The notes under the pieces were generated by a model. That model saw nothing but the letters and a program-made list of their open reading frames with translations, made no database searches and was not told the DNA's origin. 64,000 nt of DNA. It comes from Vibrio fluminensis. Its GTDB lineage: Bacteria; Pseudomonadota; Gammaproteobacteria; Enterobacterales; Vibrionaceae. A program made the translations under genes and the position numbers. Location of the stretch: assembly GCF_015278125.1 (NCBI RefSeq), contig NZ_JADILO010000014.1:41873-105872 (forward strand), in the 5' to 3' direction. This document shows, piece after piece, positions 32,736 to 42,252 of the stretch (the stretch's first letter is position 1; the number at the start of each line of letters is the position of its first letter).

Positions 32736-32739
32736 GAAA

Positions 32740-32779
<40 letters not shown>

Positions 32780-32856
32780 AAATTCTGGATACTTCATTTG
32801 GTTAGTACAAATCACTTTTCGCAGCATTTCGCTTCCAGCTTAAGACAATAGACAAC

Positions 32857-33330
32857 AAAAAAAGAGCCCCGCTGGACTCTTTCCATTCTTTCAATTTCAA
32901 ACTAAATCGCCTTTAGTTCAAGCAAAAGGCACACTGTTTGAAATCAGCATTGGCAAATAGTGGCAAGAAGTTCTAGGAGAGTACGCATAAAAAAGAGCCC
33001 TAGCGGACTCTTTCTAAACTCCCAATTTCAAACTAAATCGCCTCTAGTTCAAGCAAAAGGCACACTGTTTGAAATCAGCATTGGCAAATAGTGGCAAGAA
33101 GTTCTAGGAGAGCACGCATAAAAAAGAGCCCTAGCGGACTCTTTCTAAACTCCCAATTTCAAACTAAATCGTCTCTAGTTCAAGGAAAAGACGCACGGTT
33201 TGAAATCATCATTGGCAAATAGTGGCAAGAAGTTCTAGGAGAGTACGCATAAAAAATAACCCTAGCGGACTCTTTCTAAACTCCCAATTTCAAACTAAAT
33301 CGTCTCTAGTTCAAGGAAAAGGGCACAGTT
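32857..33330. repeat. 131-bp tandem repeat array (3.6 copies), each with a terminator-like hairpin, downstream of glyA
   Basis: Equivalent positions recur at 32864, 32995, 33126 and 33257, an exact 131-base spacing. Copies 2 and 3 are almost identical; copy 1 differs in its first ~40 bases and copy 4 stops at about 33330. Read on the minus strand, the strand of glyA, each unit ends in AAAGAGTCCGCTAGGGCTCT and a T run, a rho-independent terminator. In the copy nearest glyA the stem is weakened (TAACCC replaces GAGCCC on the plus strand). No reading frame spans the array. The 32736-33383 gap contains nothing else apart from the heptamer array. Confidence 0.95.
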
Positions 33331-33383
33331 TACGTAAGTAAATGAGCACCTTTGACACAGAAATAGAGTGATTTAGGCAGAAA

Positions 33384-34634
33384 TTATGCGTAAACCGGTA
33401 GACGCTTACAGATCTCGAGTACCTTCGCTTTCGTCGCTTCAATAACATCTTGGTTCTCAAGGTTATCAAGCACGTCACACATCCAGTTTGCTAGATCTTT
33501 TGAATCTTCTGCTGTGAAACCACGGCGTGTGATTGCTGGCGTACCTACACGGATACCTGATGTTACGAATGGGCTACGTGGATCGTTTGGTACTGAGTTT
33601 TTGTTTACTGTGATGTTTGCTGCACCTAGTGCTGCGTCTGCATCTTTACCTGTGATGTCTTTGTCGATTAAATCAACTAGGAACAGGTGGTTTTCAGTGC
33701 CGTTTGATACGATTTTGTAACCGCGCTCTTGGAATTGCGCGACCATTGCTTTTGCGTTTTCGACTACGCGCGCTTGGTATGCTTTGAACTCTGGTTCCAT
33801 CGCTTCTTTGAACGCTACCGCTTTACCTGCGATTACGTGCATTAGCGGGCCGCCTTGGCCTCCAGGGAAAACTGCTGAATTCAGCTTCTTGTACATGTCT
33901 TCACCTGCATTTGACAGGATTAGACCACCGCGTGGGCCGGCTAGTGTTTTGTGCGTTGTTGTTGATACTACGTGCGCATGTGGCACTGGTGTTGGGTAAA
34001 CGCCTGCTGCGATTAGACCCGCTACGTGTGCCATGTCTACAAATAGGTAAGCATCAACTTTGTCTGCGATTTCACGCATGCGTTTCCAGTCTACGATTTG
34101 TGAGTAAGCTGAGAAACCACCGATGATCATTTTTGGCTTGTGCTCAACAGCTAACGCTTCCATTTCGTCGTAGTTGATTTGACCTGCTTCATCGATACCA
34201 TAAGGAATGATGTTGTAGTGCTTACCTGAGAAGTTTACAGGTGAACCGTGAGTTAGGTGACCACCGTGTGCTAGGCTCATACCTAGTACTGTGTCGCCTG
34301 GGTTCAATAGCGCCATGTAAACTGCGCTGTTTGCTTGAGAACCTGAGTGAGGCTGAACGTTCGCGTATTCACAACCAAATAGCTGGCAAGCGCGGTCAAT
34401 TGCTAGAGCTTCAGCTTTATCAACGTACTCACAACCACCGTAGTAGCGTTTACCTGGGTAACCTTCAGCGTATTTGTTTGTTAGCTGAGAACCTTGCGCT
34501 TCCATTACACGTGGACTGGTGTAGTTTTCTGAAGCGATTAGTTCGATGTGTTCTTCCTGGCGAAGAGTTTCCTCTTGGATAGCTGCGAACAATTCCGCAT
34601 CGTAATCTGCGATGTTCATATCACGCTTAAGCAT
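33384..34634 (-). CDS. glyA: Serine hydroxymethyltransferase
   Basis: GlyA converts serine and tetrahydrofolate to glycine and 5,10-methylene-THF using PLP. The 416 residues are typical (E. coli 417). The PLP lysine is in [14 protein letters not shown] at about residue 229, and HSGSQAN and [10 protein letters not shown] are present. AGGAGATACAG lies ahead of the ATG. A PurR operator lies about 60 bases upstream. The gene ends into the 131-bp array that carries its terminators. Confidence 0.98.
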   Translation of the reverse strand: MLKRDMNIADYDAELFAAIQEETLRQEEHIELIASENYTSPRVMEAQGSQLTNKYAEGYPGKRYYGGCEYVDKAEALAIDRACQLFGCEYANVQPHSGSQANSAVYMALLNPGDTVLGMSLAHGGHLTHGSPVNFSGKHYNIIPYGIDEAGQINYDEMEALAVEHKPKMIIGGFSAYSQIVDWKRMREIADKVDAYLFVDMAHVAGLIAAGVYPTPVPHAHVVSTTTHKTLAGPRGGLILSNAGEDMYKKLNSAVFPGGQGGPLMHVIAGKAVAFKEAMEPEFKAYQARVVENAKAMVAQFQERGYKIVSNGTENHLFLVDLIDKDITGKDADAALGAANITVNKNSVPNDPRSPFVTSGIRVGTPAITRRGFTAEDSKDLANWMCDVLDNLENQDVIEATKAKVLEICKRLPVYA

Positions 34635-34692
34635 CTGTATCTCCTGACTCAGATTTAGACTGAAAGTTGCAAAAAACTGGTTAACGACCCCG

Positions 34693-34708
34693 ACGCAAAC
34701 GTTTTCGT
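34693..34708. promoter_or_regulatory. PurR operator of glyA
   Basis: ACGCAAACGTTTTCGT fits the PurR pattern ANGCAANCGNTTNCNT at every fixed position. It is 59 bases upstream of glyA. E. coli glyA is also PurR-repressed. The rest of the 333-base gap up to the yitT gene holds promoter-like AT-rich sequence but no gene, and I saw no glycine riboswitch. Confidence 0.85.
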
Positions 34709-34967
34709 CACCCTATTGGCGCGCATTTTAACTAATTTGATCTGGGTCATAAAGAGAAAATTTCAATTTTCTCATGCAGTTTTTTCATACTGTGTTTCAA
34801 GGTTTATCATGTTAACCGAATAACAATGTGATCATTATCACTAAAATCTTTACACCTTGTAAAACGACAATTACATAGATTTACCTTAAATTTCGAAATC
34901 AAGCTACCGAAAAGCCCATCTTTTGATTACTATGCACGGCTTTCGTTCACCTGATAAATGATCTTCG

Positions 34968-35567
34968 ATGGCAAAACATACTCGTAAAGAAGACTGGATC
35001 GCGATCCTGACAGGCACCTTAGTTGTGGCACAAGGGATTTTCTTTCTCCAAGCCTCGCACTTGCTGACTGGTGGCACTACAGGATTGGCACTATTACTTA
35101 GCCAAGTCGCACCATGGTCATTTGGTACTCTCTACTTTTTAGCAAACTGTCCATTCTACCTGTTAGCGTGGAAACGTTTTGGGACTAAGTTTGCATTTAA
35201 TAGTGCGATTTCAGGCGCTTTGGTTTCAGTTTTTGCCGATCACCTCCATTTAGTCATCAGCGTAGATAAGGTTAACCCTATCTATTGTGCCATTGCGGGT
35301 GGTCTTTTGATGGGCTTGGGGATGCTGATCCTATTCCGCCATCGCTCAAGCCTGGGCGGCTTCAATGTTCTATGCCTCTATATCCAAGACAAATTTGGTA
35401 TCTCGGTTGGCAAAACTCAGATGGTGATCGACTTAAGTATCTTAGTGACTTCGTACTTCTTTGTTGATCCTATGACCTTGCTTTACTCCGTGATTGGTGT
35501 CATTGCGTTAAACCTAGTACTCGGGATGAACCACAAACCGCACCGCTATATTGTTAAATACAGCTAA
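34968..35567 (+). CDS. YitT-family inner-membrane protein
   Basis: The 199-residue product has about five hydrophobic segments and the YitT family pattern: an N-terminal AILTGTLVVAQGIFFLQASH, then LLTGGTTGLALLL and, near residue 125, RHRSSLGGFNVL with the later GKTQMVIDL. Family members are uncharacterised or suspected transporters. It diverges from glyA and is closed by a bidirectional terminator, so it is monocistronic. Confidence 0.85.
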   Translation: MAKHTRKEDWIAILTGTLVVAQGIFFLQASHLLTGGTTGLALLLSQVAPWSFGTLYFLANCPFYLLAWKRFGTKFAFNSAISGALVSVFADHLHLVISVDKVNPIYCAIAGGLLMGLGMLILFRHRSSLGGFNVLCLYIQDKFGISVGKTQMVIDLSILVTSYFFVDPMTLLYSVIGVIALNLVLGMNHKPHRYIVKYS

Positions 35568-35576
35568 TACTAAAAA

Positions 35577-35612
35577 ATGAAGGCTTTGGTCAATAACCAA
35601 AGCCTTCTTTAT
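35577..35612. terminator. Bidirectional terminator between yitT and treC
   Basis: GAAGGCTTTGGT (35579-35590) and ACCAAAGCCTTC (35596-35607) pair perfectly, with A residues before and TTTAT after. Confidence 0.9.
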
Positions 35613-35635
35613 ATCTCTCAGATAACAAGTGGGGG

Positions 35636-37321
35636 TTACTTATCAATAAGAATAATACGGGTCTCGTAAGGGCGCAGTTCAATGATGTTGCCTGATTGCT
35701 GCATTGGCTGCTGTGGGTAGTTAGTGAGTAAGCACTCCGCTTTCTCTACCTCAATCTCATCAGGCAACTGACACTGCGTTGGCTCAGCGTAGTAGTTACT
35801 GATTGATAACAGTTGCTGAGTCTCTGTTTCGCGCAAATAGACATAACAACGCGCATCCAAAGGTAACAAGTCATAAAAACTACCTTGCGTGATCACCGGA
35901 TATTGCTTTCGCAGTTCAATCAGCTGTTTATAGAAATAAAACACCGAGTTAGTGTCTGCTAACGCTGCTTGTGCATTAATATGTGAGTAGTTACTTGCTA
36001 CTTCGAGCCAAGGTGTACCTTGGGTAAAACCAGCATGCACTGAGTCATCCCATTGCATTGGCGCACGAGAGTTATCGCGTGATTTTTGCGCAAGAATCGC
36101 TATCATTTCATCATGGCTAACACCCTGCTGCTCAACCATAATCTGGTACATATTGGTACTCTCAACATCACGATACTGAGTGATGTCTTGATAACCTGGG
36201 TTGGTCATCCCCAGCTCTTCACCTTGATAGATATAGGGCGTTCCTTGCATCATATGCAGCGAAGCGGCAAGCATTTTTGCCGATTCGACCCGATAGCGTT
36301 GGTCATCACCCAGTCGGCTGACAATACGCGGCTGATCATGGTTACACCAAAACAGCGCACCCCAACCATTGTTACTTAGCCCGGTCTGCCAATGGTTAAA
36401 GATCTGCTTAAGCTGGATAAAATCAAACGGTGCCTTGGTCCACTTTTCCCCTTGAGGATAATCCACTTTCAAATGATGGAAATTAAACACCATCGACAAC
36501 TCTTTGCCATCGAGGGATGAATATTGCTGACAATGCTCAAGCGTGGTGGAAGACATCTCGCCAACGGTTACGCTCCCGTATTTCTGAAACACCGCTTGGC
36601 TGATCTCTTGCAGATATTCATGGACACGCGGGCCGTCAGTGTAAAAGCGACGACCATCACCCACTTGATCATTAGGAAAATCTTGTTGCTTGGAAATCAG
36701 ATTGATGACATCCAAACGGAAACCATCGACGCCCTTCTCTGCCCAAAAACTAATGATGTTCTTTACCTCTTGGCGAACCTCTGGGTTCTCCCAATTAAGG
36801 TCCGCTTGCTCGGTGGCGAAAAGGTGCAAATAGTACTGGTTAGTCTTTGAGTCTAACGCCCAAGCACTGCCACCGAACTTCGATTGCCAGTTGTTTGGCA
36901 CATCTTCGTTTACAGGATCTTTCCAGATGTAGTAGTCGCGATATGGGCTCTGCTTGTTACCAAGGGCAGATTGGAACCATTGATGGGCAGTTGACGTATG
37001 GTTAACCACAATATCCATAATAATTCGGATACCGCGTTGATGCGCCTGCTCAAGCAACGCGTCAAAATCGTCCATATCACCAAACTGCGGATTAATCGCA
37101 TAGTAGTCCGAGATGTCGTAGCCATTATCGACCATCGGCGATTGATAAACTGGCGTTAGCCAAATGGCATCGATACCCAATTGCTTTAGGTAATCCAGCT
37201 TGGAAATAATCCCGCGAATGTCACCCGTTCCTTTATCTCCTGAGTCACAAAAGCTTTTGGGATAGATTTGATAAATGGTGGCACTCTTCCACCAATCTTG
37301 CTGTGGATTGATATTTGTCAT
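35636..37321 (-). CDS. treC: Trehalose-6-phosphate hydrolase
   Basis: TreC splits trehalose 6-phosphate into glucose and glucose 6-phosphate in the cytoplasm. It is a GH13 enzyme of 561 residues (E. coli 551). Landmarks are WWKSATIYQIYPKSF, MDIVVNHTS, the nucleophile Asp in GFRLDVINL, the acid Glu in TVGEMS and the WCNHDQPRI motif. ATG 37321 is preferred because the family starts just before the WW; a GTG at 37333 is also in frame. It follows treB on the same strand, separated by an intercistronic hairpin. Confidence 0.95.
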   Translation of the reverse strand: MTNINPQQDWWKSATIYQIYPKSFCDSGDKGTGDIRGIISKLDYLKQLGIDAIWLTPVYQSPMVDNGYDISDYYAINPQFGDMDDFDALLEQAHQRGIRIIMDIVVNHTSTAHQWFQSALGNKQSPYRDYYIWKDPVNEDVPNNWQSKFGGSAWALDSKTNQYYLHLFATEQADLNWENPEVRQEVKNIISFWAEKGVDGFRLDVINLISKQQDFPNDQVGDGRRFYTDGPRVHEYLQEISQAVFQKYGSVTVGEMSSTTLEHCQQYSSLDGKELSMVFNFHHLKVDYPQGEKWTKAPFDFIQLKQIFNHWQTGLSNNGWGALFWCNHDQPRIVSRLGDDQRYRVESAKMLAASLHMMQGTPYIYQGEELGMTNPGYQDITQYRDVESTNMYQIMVEQQGVSHDEMIAILAQKSRDNSRAPMQWDDSVHAGFTQGTPWLEVASNYSHINAQAALADTNSVFYFYKQLIELRKQYPVITQGSFYDLLPLDARCYVYLRETETQQLLSISNYYAEPTQCQLPDEIEVEKAECLLTNYPQQPMQQSGNIIELRPYETRIILIDK

Positions 37322-37360
37322 AACGGTTTTCACTTACCAGTTTGAGCGAGATTTCGGCTC

Positions 37361-37392
37361 AAGAAAACCCACGGCAAAAGCTGCCGTGGGAC
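37361..37392 (-). terminator. Hairpin between treB and treC, possible partial terminator
   Basis: Perfect 8-base arms CCCACGGC (37368-37375) and GCCGTGGG (37383-37390) flank a 7-base loop. On the minus strand TTTTCTT follows. It lies just after the treB stop, so it could reduce treC relative to treB or stabilise treB mRNA. Confidence 0.6.
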
Positions 37393-37399
37393 AAAAAAA

Positions 37400-38824
37400 T
37401 TATGCGTTGGCAGTTTCAAGCTCACCTTTGGCTTGAGCACGCTTATAGAAGAACAGAGTAAAGACAATTGGCAATACGATTGCCACCAGCATCGCTAGCG
37501 CATAGACGCCCCAGAACTGTGGCTGGATTGATAGAATACCCGGCAGACCACCCACACCAATGCCATTAGCCATCACACCCGACATACCACAAATCGCCGC
37601 GGCCACTGCAGAGCCAAACATGGCACTTAGCATTGGAAACTTATATTTGAGGTTGATGCCGTACATCGCCGGTTCCGTCACACCTAAATAAGCGGAGATG
37701 GCCGCTGGTACTGAAATATCGCGCTCGCCATGTTTTTTGCTGATGATAATGATGCCGACCACCGCTGAAGCCTGAGCAATATTTGAAAGCGCAATCAAAG
37801 GCCAGATTGGCGTACCGCCTAAATCTTGCATCAATTGCAAATCGACCGCGTTAGTAGTGTGGTGAATACCCGTGATCACCAATGGCGCATATAGGAAACC
37901 AAAAATCACGGAACCAATCACAGCAAAGTCGCCTGTCATGGCCGCTTTAGCGGCAAACGCCACGCCATCACCCAACATACGACCAAACGGACCAATAATT
38001 GAGTGAGCCAAGACCACAGACACAATAATTGAGACAAACGGCACCACCACCAAATAGAGGTAGGACGGAACAATGCGTTTTAAGTTGGTCTCAATAAATG
38101 CCAATGCCACCCCAGCAAGCATCGCTGGTATCACCTGAGCTTGGTAACCAACCTTCTCTATCACAAACAGTCCGAAATCCCATACTTCAGGCGCTTGTTT
38201 ACCAATAAGATAAGCATTCATCAGTTGGGGCGAAACTAAGGTCACACCTAAAGTAATACCCAAGATTGGTGTACCACCCAACTTTTTCACCGTTGACCAA
38301 CACACGCCAACCGGTAGGAAAAAGAAGATCGCTTCACCGATTAGCCACAAGAAGCTGTGTACCGTTGCCCAAAATTGGCTAATTTCAGTCAGTGACTGAC
38401 CATCAAACATCTTGATGTCACCAATCACGTTACGGAAACCTAAGATCAAACCGCCAGTAATAATCGCAGGCAGTAGCGGGACAAAAATTTCAGCCAAATG
38501 GGAAATCCCGCGTTCCAGTACATTCATATTCTGACGAGCCGCATTCTTAGCGTCTTCTTTTGAAGCTTCACTCTTACCGGTAAGTGTAATCAACACCTTG
38601 TAGACTTCATCAACTTCCGTGCCGATCACCACTTGGAACTGACCTGCATTGGTAAAGCAGCCTTTAACCATTGGTAATGCTTCCAAACCTTTCTCATCGG
38701 CTTTCGCAGTGTCGTTTAACACAAAACGCAAACGCGTTAAGCAATGGCTTACACTGGCAATGTTCTCCGCTCCGCCGACCAATTCGATCAGACGCACAAC
38801 ATCTTGTTTGGCTATCTTACTCAT
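37400..38824 (-). CDS. treB: PTS trehalose-specific EIIBC component
   Basis: TreB imports trehalose as its 6-phosphate. The 474-residue product (E. coli 473) has an N-terminal EIIB domain with phosphorylated Cys in VSHCLTRLRF near residue 29. The EIIC domain follows with about ten membrane segments and motifs such as VITGIHHTTNAVD and TEPAMYGINLKYKFP. No IIA domain is present, so it should use EIIA-Glc (crr, 11023). ATG 38824 is favoured by an upstream AGGG. Two TreR operators and a CRP-like site lie directly upstream. Confidence 0.96.
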   Translation of the reverse strand: MSKIAKQDVVRLIELVGGAENIASVSHCLTRLRFVLNDTAKADEKGLEALPMVKGCFTNAGQFQVVIGTEVDEVYKVLITLTGKSEASKEDAKNAARQNMNVLERGISHLAEIFVPLLPAIITGGLILGFRNVIGDIKMFDGQSLTEISQFWATVHSFLWLIGEAIFFFLPVGVCWSTVKKLGGTPILGITLGVTLVSPQLMNAYLIGKQAPEVWDFGLFVIEKVGYQAQVIPAMLAGVALAFIETNLKRIVPSYLYLVVVPFVSIIVSVVLAHSIIGPFGRMLGDGVAFAAKAAMTGDFAVIGSVIFGFLYAPLVITGIHHTTNAVDLQLMQDLGGTPIWPLIALSNIAQASAVVGIIIISKKHGERDISVPAAISAYLGVTEPAMYGINLKYKFPMLSAMFGSAVAAAICGMSGVMANGIGVGGLPGILSIQPQFWGVYALAMLVAIVLPIVFTLFFYKRAQAKGELETANA

Positions 38825-38874
38825 AACCCTGTCCACCCTATTGGATTTGATTTATTTATAGTTCTTAATTTAAA

Positions 38875-38888
38875 TGGGAACATTCCCA
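38875..38888. promoter_or_regulatory. TreR operator 1
   Basis: TGGGAACATTCCCA is a near-perfect palindrome 50 bases upstream of treB. It matches the GGGAACGTTCCC type of operator known for E. coli TreR, apart from the central pair. Confidence 0.8.
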
Positions 38889-38930
38889 AATCTTGATGAG
38901 TATATTGACAGAATCGATAACAACTAAAAA

Positions 38931-38944
38931 TGGGAACAGTCCCA
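38931..38944. promoter_or_regulatory. TreR operator 2
   Basis: TGGGAACAGTCCCA is a second copy centred 56 bases from the first. Two operators between treR and treB allow repression of treB and possibly DNA looping. Confidence 0.78.
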
Positions 38945-38947
38945 TTA

Positions 38948-38963
38948 ATTGAAAGTGATCACA
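38948..38963. promoter_or_regulatory. CRP-like site of the treB promoter
   Basis: ATTGA-AAGTGA-TCACA fits the CRP pattern TGTGA-N6-TCACA with a perfect right half and three of five matches on the left. It adjoins TreR operator 2. CRP dependence of trehalose use is established for E. coli. Confidence 0.5.
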
Positions 38964-38995
38964 GTATAATTTTAAATCACTTTAAAAATAGGAAC

Positions 38996-39943
38996 TTAAG
39001 ATAGAACGGGTTGCTGAGTGATATGTGAGTGAGATTCTTCACCATTAATATGGGAAATCAATAAGTTAGCTGCTTTCACTCCAGCTTGGGCATAGCCGGG
39101 ATCAATACTGAACACTTTAGGAAAGAGAAAAGAGAGCAGTTCATTGCCGCCAACACCCGTCACGATGACATCCTCACGGCCTAGCTCTTGTAAACGTTTA
39201 ATCACCCCAAGCGCTAGGGTATCACTCGCGCACACAATCGCTTCAGTGCCTTCGCGCAATACTTTCTCAACCAGTTGGTAAGCACTCTCATGATTAAGAT
39301 CGCCAGTTTGATAATTTGGCGACACGCCTTGTTGCTCACACCATGTTAGGTAAGCGTCAAGGCGCAGTTGACCTGTCGTACGGTCACTTGGATTCACCCC
39401 AATGTAAGCGATGTGAGTTAAAGCTTGCTGATGCAGATGCTCGAGCGCTTGAGTGATCACTCCGTGGTTGTCGTAATTGACCGAAGAAACCTGTTTGGTG
39501 TCCATCGCGATCACCACCACACGATTTTGCCATCGTTCAAGCTGCGACAGATCCAAATCACTAAAACCAAACACGATGACCCCGTCTACATTACGACGCT
39601 TAAGTACATCTAAATGTTCGGTGGTTTTCTGTGGGTCAAACTGACTCTCCATGATAACGACGTCATAACCCGCCTGATACAACGCTTGCAGCATACTGCC
39701 CACTGCCTTGTTCTCTGATGGCGAATCAAGTCGTGAAATAATCACCCCAACAACGCGTTGACTGCCGCCACGCATTGATTGTGCAGACTTAGAAGGGACA
39801 TACCCCGAATCCGCGATCACCTGCTCCACTTTGATGCGTGTCTCTGGTTTGACTTTAGGATCGTTAGTTAACACGCGAGATACTGTCGATTTGCCAACAC
39901 CAGCAAGGCGGGCAATATCTAAAATGGTCAGTTTTTTGTTCAT
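38996..39943 (-). CDS. treR: Trehalose operon repressor TreR (LacI family)
   Basis: The 315-residue protein has an N-terminal helix-turn-helix with KLTILDIARLAGVGKSTVSR, a hinge helix region (KPETRIKVEQVIADSGYVPS) and a sugar-binding core containing GVIISRLDSPSENKAV, as in E. coli TreR (315). In E. coli the inducer is trehalose 6-phosphate. It is upstream of treBC on the same strand, with both operators between the genes, so it probably represses treB and not itself from these sites. Confidence 0.95.
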   Translation of the reverse strand: MNKKLTILDIARLAGVGKSTVSRVLTNDPKVKPETRIKVEQVIADSGYVPSKSAQSMRGGSQRVVGVIISRLDSPSENKAVGSMLQALYQAGYDVVIMESQFDPQKTTEHLDVLKRRNVDGVIVFGFSDLDLSQLERWQNRVVVIAMDTKQVSSVNYDNHGVITQALEHLHQQALTHIAYIGVNPSDRTTGQLRLDAYLTWCEQQGVSPNYQTGDLNHESAYQLVEKVLREGTEAIVCASDTLALGVIKRLQELGREDVIVTGVGGNELLSFLFPKVFSIDPGYAQAGVKAANLLISHINGEESHSHITQQPVLS

Positions 39944-40022
39944 ACTTCAGGGTTTAATCATGGTTAGAAAGTCATTGGCTAAGGTCATTGAGGTAGACTT
40001 CAATTAACCTCAGCCCATAACA

Positions 40023-40364
40023 TTATTGGCTTTCACAGTTTTTGTAAATCTCGCGGCCTAGCTCTAAGCGAGCATAATTACCTTTCGTATACAAATTCAC
40101 AGGCTTGATCTCAGTTTGCGCATTTTCCGGCAGCATGTAACGCGTCCCTGACCCTGCTGGAACTTGAACTAAAGCATATTCAACATCTTCCACTTTCACC
40201 AAAGCGCCCTGCTCTTCAATTAGATAATCAGCAAGAAATTGTTTTTCCTCGCTGCATTGATATTGGTAGCCATACTGGTCATTGTTGTCAGTGGTCGAGT
40301 CATTACTTGTCGCACAACCCGCGAGCAAAACAGCACTAGTGATAAAAATGCTGGCTCTTTTCAT
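40023..40364 (-). CDS. Small lipoprotein of unknown function
   Basis: ATG 40364 is chosen because GGAGGTGA lies immediately upstream. The 113-residue product has a signal with lipobox LAGC (Cys17), followed by ATSNDSTT. The mature part has two cysteines (YQCSEEK and the final NCESQ) and an Ala/Val-rich centre. No family recognised. It lies between treR and gmhB, and the terminator of gmhB overlaps its promoter region. Confidence 0.72.
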   Translation of the reverse strand: MKRASIFITSAVLLAGCATSNDSTTDNNDQYGYQYQCSEEKQFLADYLIEEQGALVKVEDVEYALVQVPAGSGTRYMLPENAQTEIKPVNLYTKGNYARLELGREIYKNCESQ

Positions 40365-40377
40365 AGTCACCTCCGAT

Positions 40378-40406
40378 AAAAATAAAGGCTGCAACGGCAG
40401 CCTTTA
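40378..40406 (-). terminator. Terminator of gmhB
   Basis: Arms AAAGGCTGC (40384-40392) and GCAGCCTTT (40397-40405) pair. On the minus strand TATTTTTA follows. It sits only 14 bases before the start of the next gene. Confidence 0.8.
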
Positions 40407-40440
40407 AATAATAGTCTATTTTTTTAGATAGTTAGGTTAA

Positions 40441-40992
40441 TTACTTCTCTAAATAATTAGGTACATCTCGGATGCTATCGAGCACAGCGCTCGCCAAGGC
40501 TTCACCTTGCTCTGTCACTGGCTTACCAGTGCGAACTAAAATCTTAGTCCCCACACCTGCCGCTTCTGCAGCCATCATGTCTTCCGCTTTATCGCCAACC
40601 ATCACTGAGTTAGCCATATCAATCTTTAGGAAATCACGCGCTGAAATAAACATGCCCGGCTTTGGCTTGCGGCAGTCACAATCTTCTTTGTATTTACCTT
40701 GTCCATGCTCTGCATGATGTGGACAATAGTAGATACCGTCCAGCTCAACACCGTTATCAACAAAGTTCCAATCCATCCATTGGGTAAGAGATAGAAAACG
40801 GTCTTCGCTGAACTTACCGCGTGCAATTCCCGACTGGTTAGTTACCAATACAAGCAAATAGCCCATCTGCTGTAGCTTTTTGGTCGCTTCAAAAACGCCT
40901 TCAATAAATTCGAAGTCATGCTCATCATGTACATAGCCGTGGTCTACGTTAATTACGCCATCACGATCCAAAAAAACTGCTGGTTTCGCCAA
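40441..40992 (-). CDS. gmhB: D-glycero-beta-D-manno-heptose-1,7-bisphosphate 7-phosphatase
   Basis: GmhB removes the C7 phosphate in ADP-heptose synthesis for lipopolysaccharide core. The 183-residue HAD enzyme (E. coli 191) has motif [10 protein letters not shown], motif [12 protein letters not shown], a CPHHxxxG...CDCRKP zinc loop typical of GmhB, and VGDKAEDM. GmhA, acting earlier in the pathway, is encoded at 50638-51216. As in E. coli, gmhB diverges from metN. Confidence 0.96.
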   Translation of the reverse strand: MAKPAVFLDRDGVINVDHGYVHDEHDFEFIEGVFEATKKLQQMGYLLVLVTNQSGIARGKFSEDRFLSLTQWMDWNFVDNGVELDGIYYCPHHAEHGQGKYKEDCDCRKPKPGMFISARDFLKIDMANSVMVGDKAEDMMAAEAAGVGTKILVRTGKPVTEQGEALASAVLDSIRDVPNYLEK

Positions 40993-41094
40993 AATTATTG
41001 TCTCTATTTACTTGTATAACGACAGTGATTATACGCGCTTTATTTCTTTCATCACTATCTAATTACTTAATCGTTTGCTTACAGTATGCATTTT

Positions 41095-41110
41095 AGACGT
41101 CTAGACGTAA
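41095..41110. promoter_or_regulatory. MetJ operator: two adjacent met boxes
   Basis: AGACGTCT (41095-41102) is a perfect met box, and AGACGTAA (41103-41110) follows directly with six of eight matches. MetJ with S-adenosylmethionine binds such tandem boxes. They lie just upstream of the metN promoter. Confidence 0.88.
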
Positions 41111-41119
41111 AAATATCTA

Positions 41120-41148
41120 TTGACACTAATTCAACAAACCCATAGCAT
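41120..41148 (+). promoter_or_regulatory. Promoter of metNIQ
   Basis: TTGACA at 41120-41125 matches the -35 consensus exactly. After a 17-base spacer TAGCAT (41143-41148) can serve as -10. The MetJ boxes end ten bases before the -35, about 110 bases upstream of metN. Confidence 0.7.
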
Positions 41149-41217
41149 CATCTACTAAATGAGATGTAGCTCAAAATAATATACTGTTCAAACACTCGAG
41201 CATAAGCAGGTTTCTCA

Positions 41218-42252
41218 ATGATTGAAATTAATCAGGTAAATAAGGTGTTCTATCAAGGCAAAAAGGAAATTAATGCCTTGAAAGATATCAACCTCCATAT
41301 CTCCCAAGGGACTATTTTTGGGGTGATCGGTGCGTCTGGCGCTGGTAAAAGTACCCTGATCCGCTGTGTGAATATGCTTGAAGCACCGACCAGTGGTGAA
41401 ATCATCGTCGATGGCGTCGACCTAACCAAGTTGAGCAAATCTCAATTAAGCGAAGCTCGTCGTAACATTGGCATGATTTTCCAGCATTTTAATCTGCTGT
41501 CATCGCGTACTGTGTTTGAAAACGTGGCATTACCGTTAGAACTAGCAGGTAAAGAAAAGTCGCACATCCAAAATAAAGTAACTGAACTGCTTAAATTAGT
41601 TGGCTTAGCCGACAAACATGAAAGCTACCCATCAAACTTAAGTGGTGGTCAAAAACAGCGTGTCGCTATCGCCCGTGCGCTGGCTTGCGATCCTAAAGTG
41701 CTGCTTTGTGATGAAGCCACCAGCGCGCTGGATCCGGCAACGACGCAGTCCATCTTAGAACTGCTGCGTGAAATCAACCGCCAGCTAAAGATCACCATCC
41801 TATTGATTACTCATGAAATGGATGTGGTCAAGAGCATCTGTCATGAAGTGGCGATTATTGGTGGTGGTGAGCTAGTGGAAAAAGGCTCTGTTGGCGAGAT
41901 CTTCGCGCATCCTAAAACAGAACTGGCGCATCAATTTATCCGCTCAACGTTGGACTTGTCGATCCCGGAAGATTACCAAGCGCGTTTGCAACCAACCCGT
42001 GTTGCCGATAGCTACCCATTGGTACGTCTTGAATTTACCGGTGCCACAGTTGACGCACCTCTAATGAGCCAAATTGCGCGTAAATACAACATCGACATTA
42101 GTATTCTTAGCTCAGATCTTGATTACGCTGGCGGTGTGAAGTTTGGCATGATGGTCGCAGAGCTGTTTGGCAACGAAGAAGATGACAACAACGCAATTGC
42201 ATTTTTGCGTGACAACAACGTAAAAGTAGAGGTGCTTGGCTATGTCCTTTAA
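41218..42252 (+). CDS. metN: Methionine ABC transporter ATP-binding protein MetN
   Basis: MetN powers uptake of D/L-methionine. The 344-residue product (E. coli 343) has Walker [10 protein letters not shown], the signature [15 protein letters not shown], Walker [13 protein letters not shown] and a C-terminal NIL (ACT-like) domain from about residue 265 that senses methionine. It overlaps metI by 11 bases. Confidence 0.98.
   Translation: MIEINQVNKVFYQGKKEINALKDINLHISQGTIFGVIGASGAGKSTLIRCVNMLEAPTSGEIIVDGVDLTKLSKSQLSEARRNIGMIFQHFNLLSSRTVFENVALPLELAGKEKSHIQNKVTELLKLVGLADKHESYPSNLSGGQKQRVAIARALACDPKVLLCDEATSALDPATTQSILELLREINRQLKITILLITHEMDVVKSICHEVAIIGGGELVEKGSVGEIFAHPKTELAHQFIRSTLDLSIPEDYQARLQPTRVADSYPLVRLEFTGATVDAPLMSQIARKYNIDISILSSDLDYAGGVKFGMMVAELFGNEEDDNNAIAFLRDNNVKVEVLGYVL

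Noticed and set aside
34635..34967. Glycine riboswitch upstream of glyA
   Set aside because: I saw no aptamer-like conserved structure; the PurR operator explains control.
41018..41217. SAM riboswitch upstream of metN
   Set aside because: No riboswitch pattern; tandem MetJ boxes are the clear regulatory signal.
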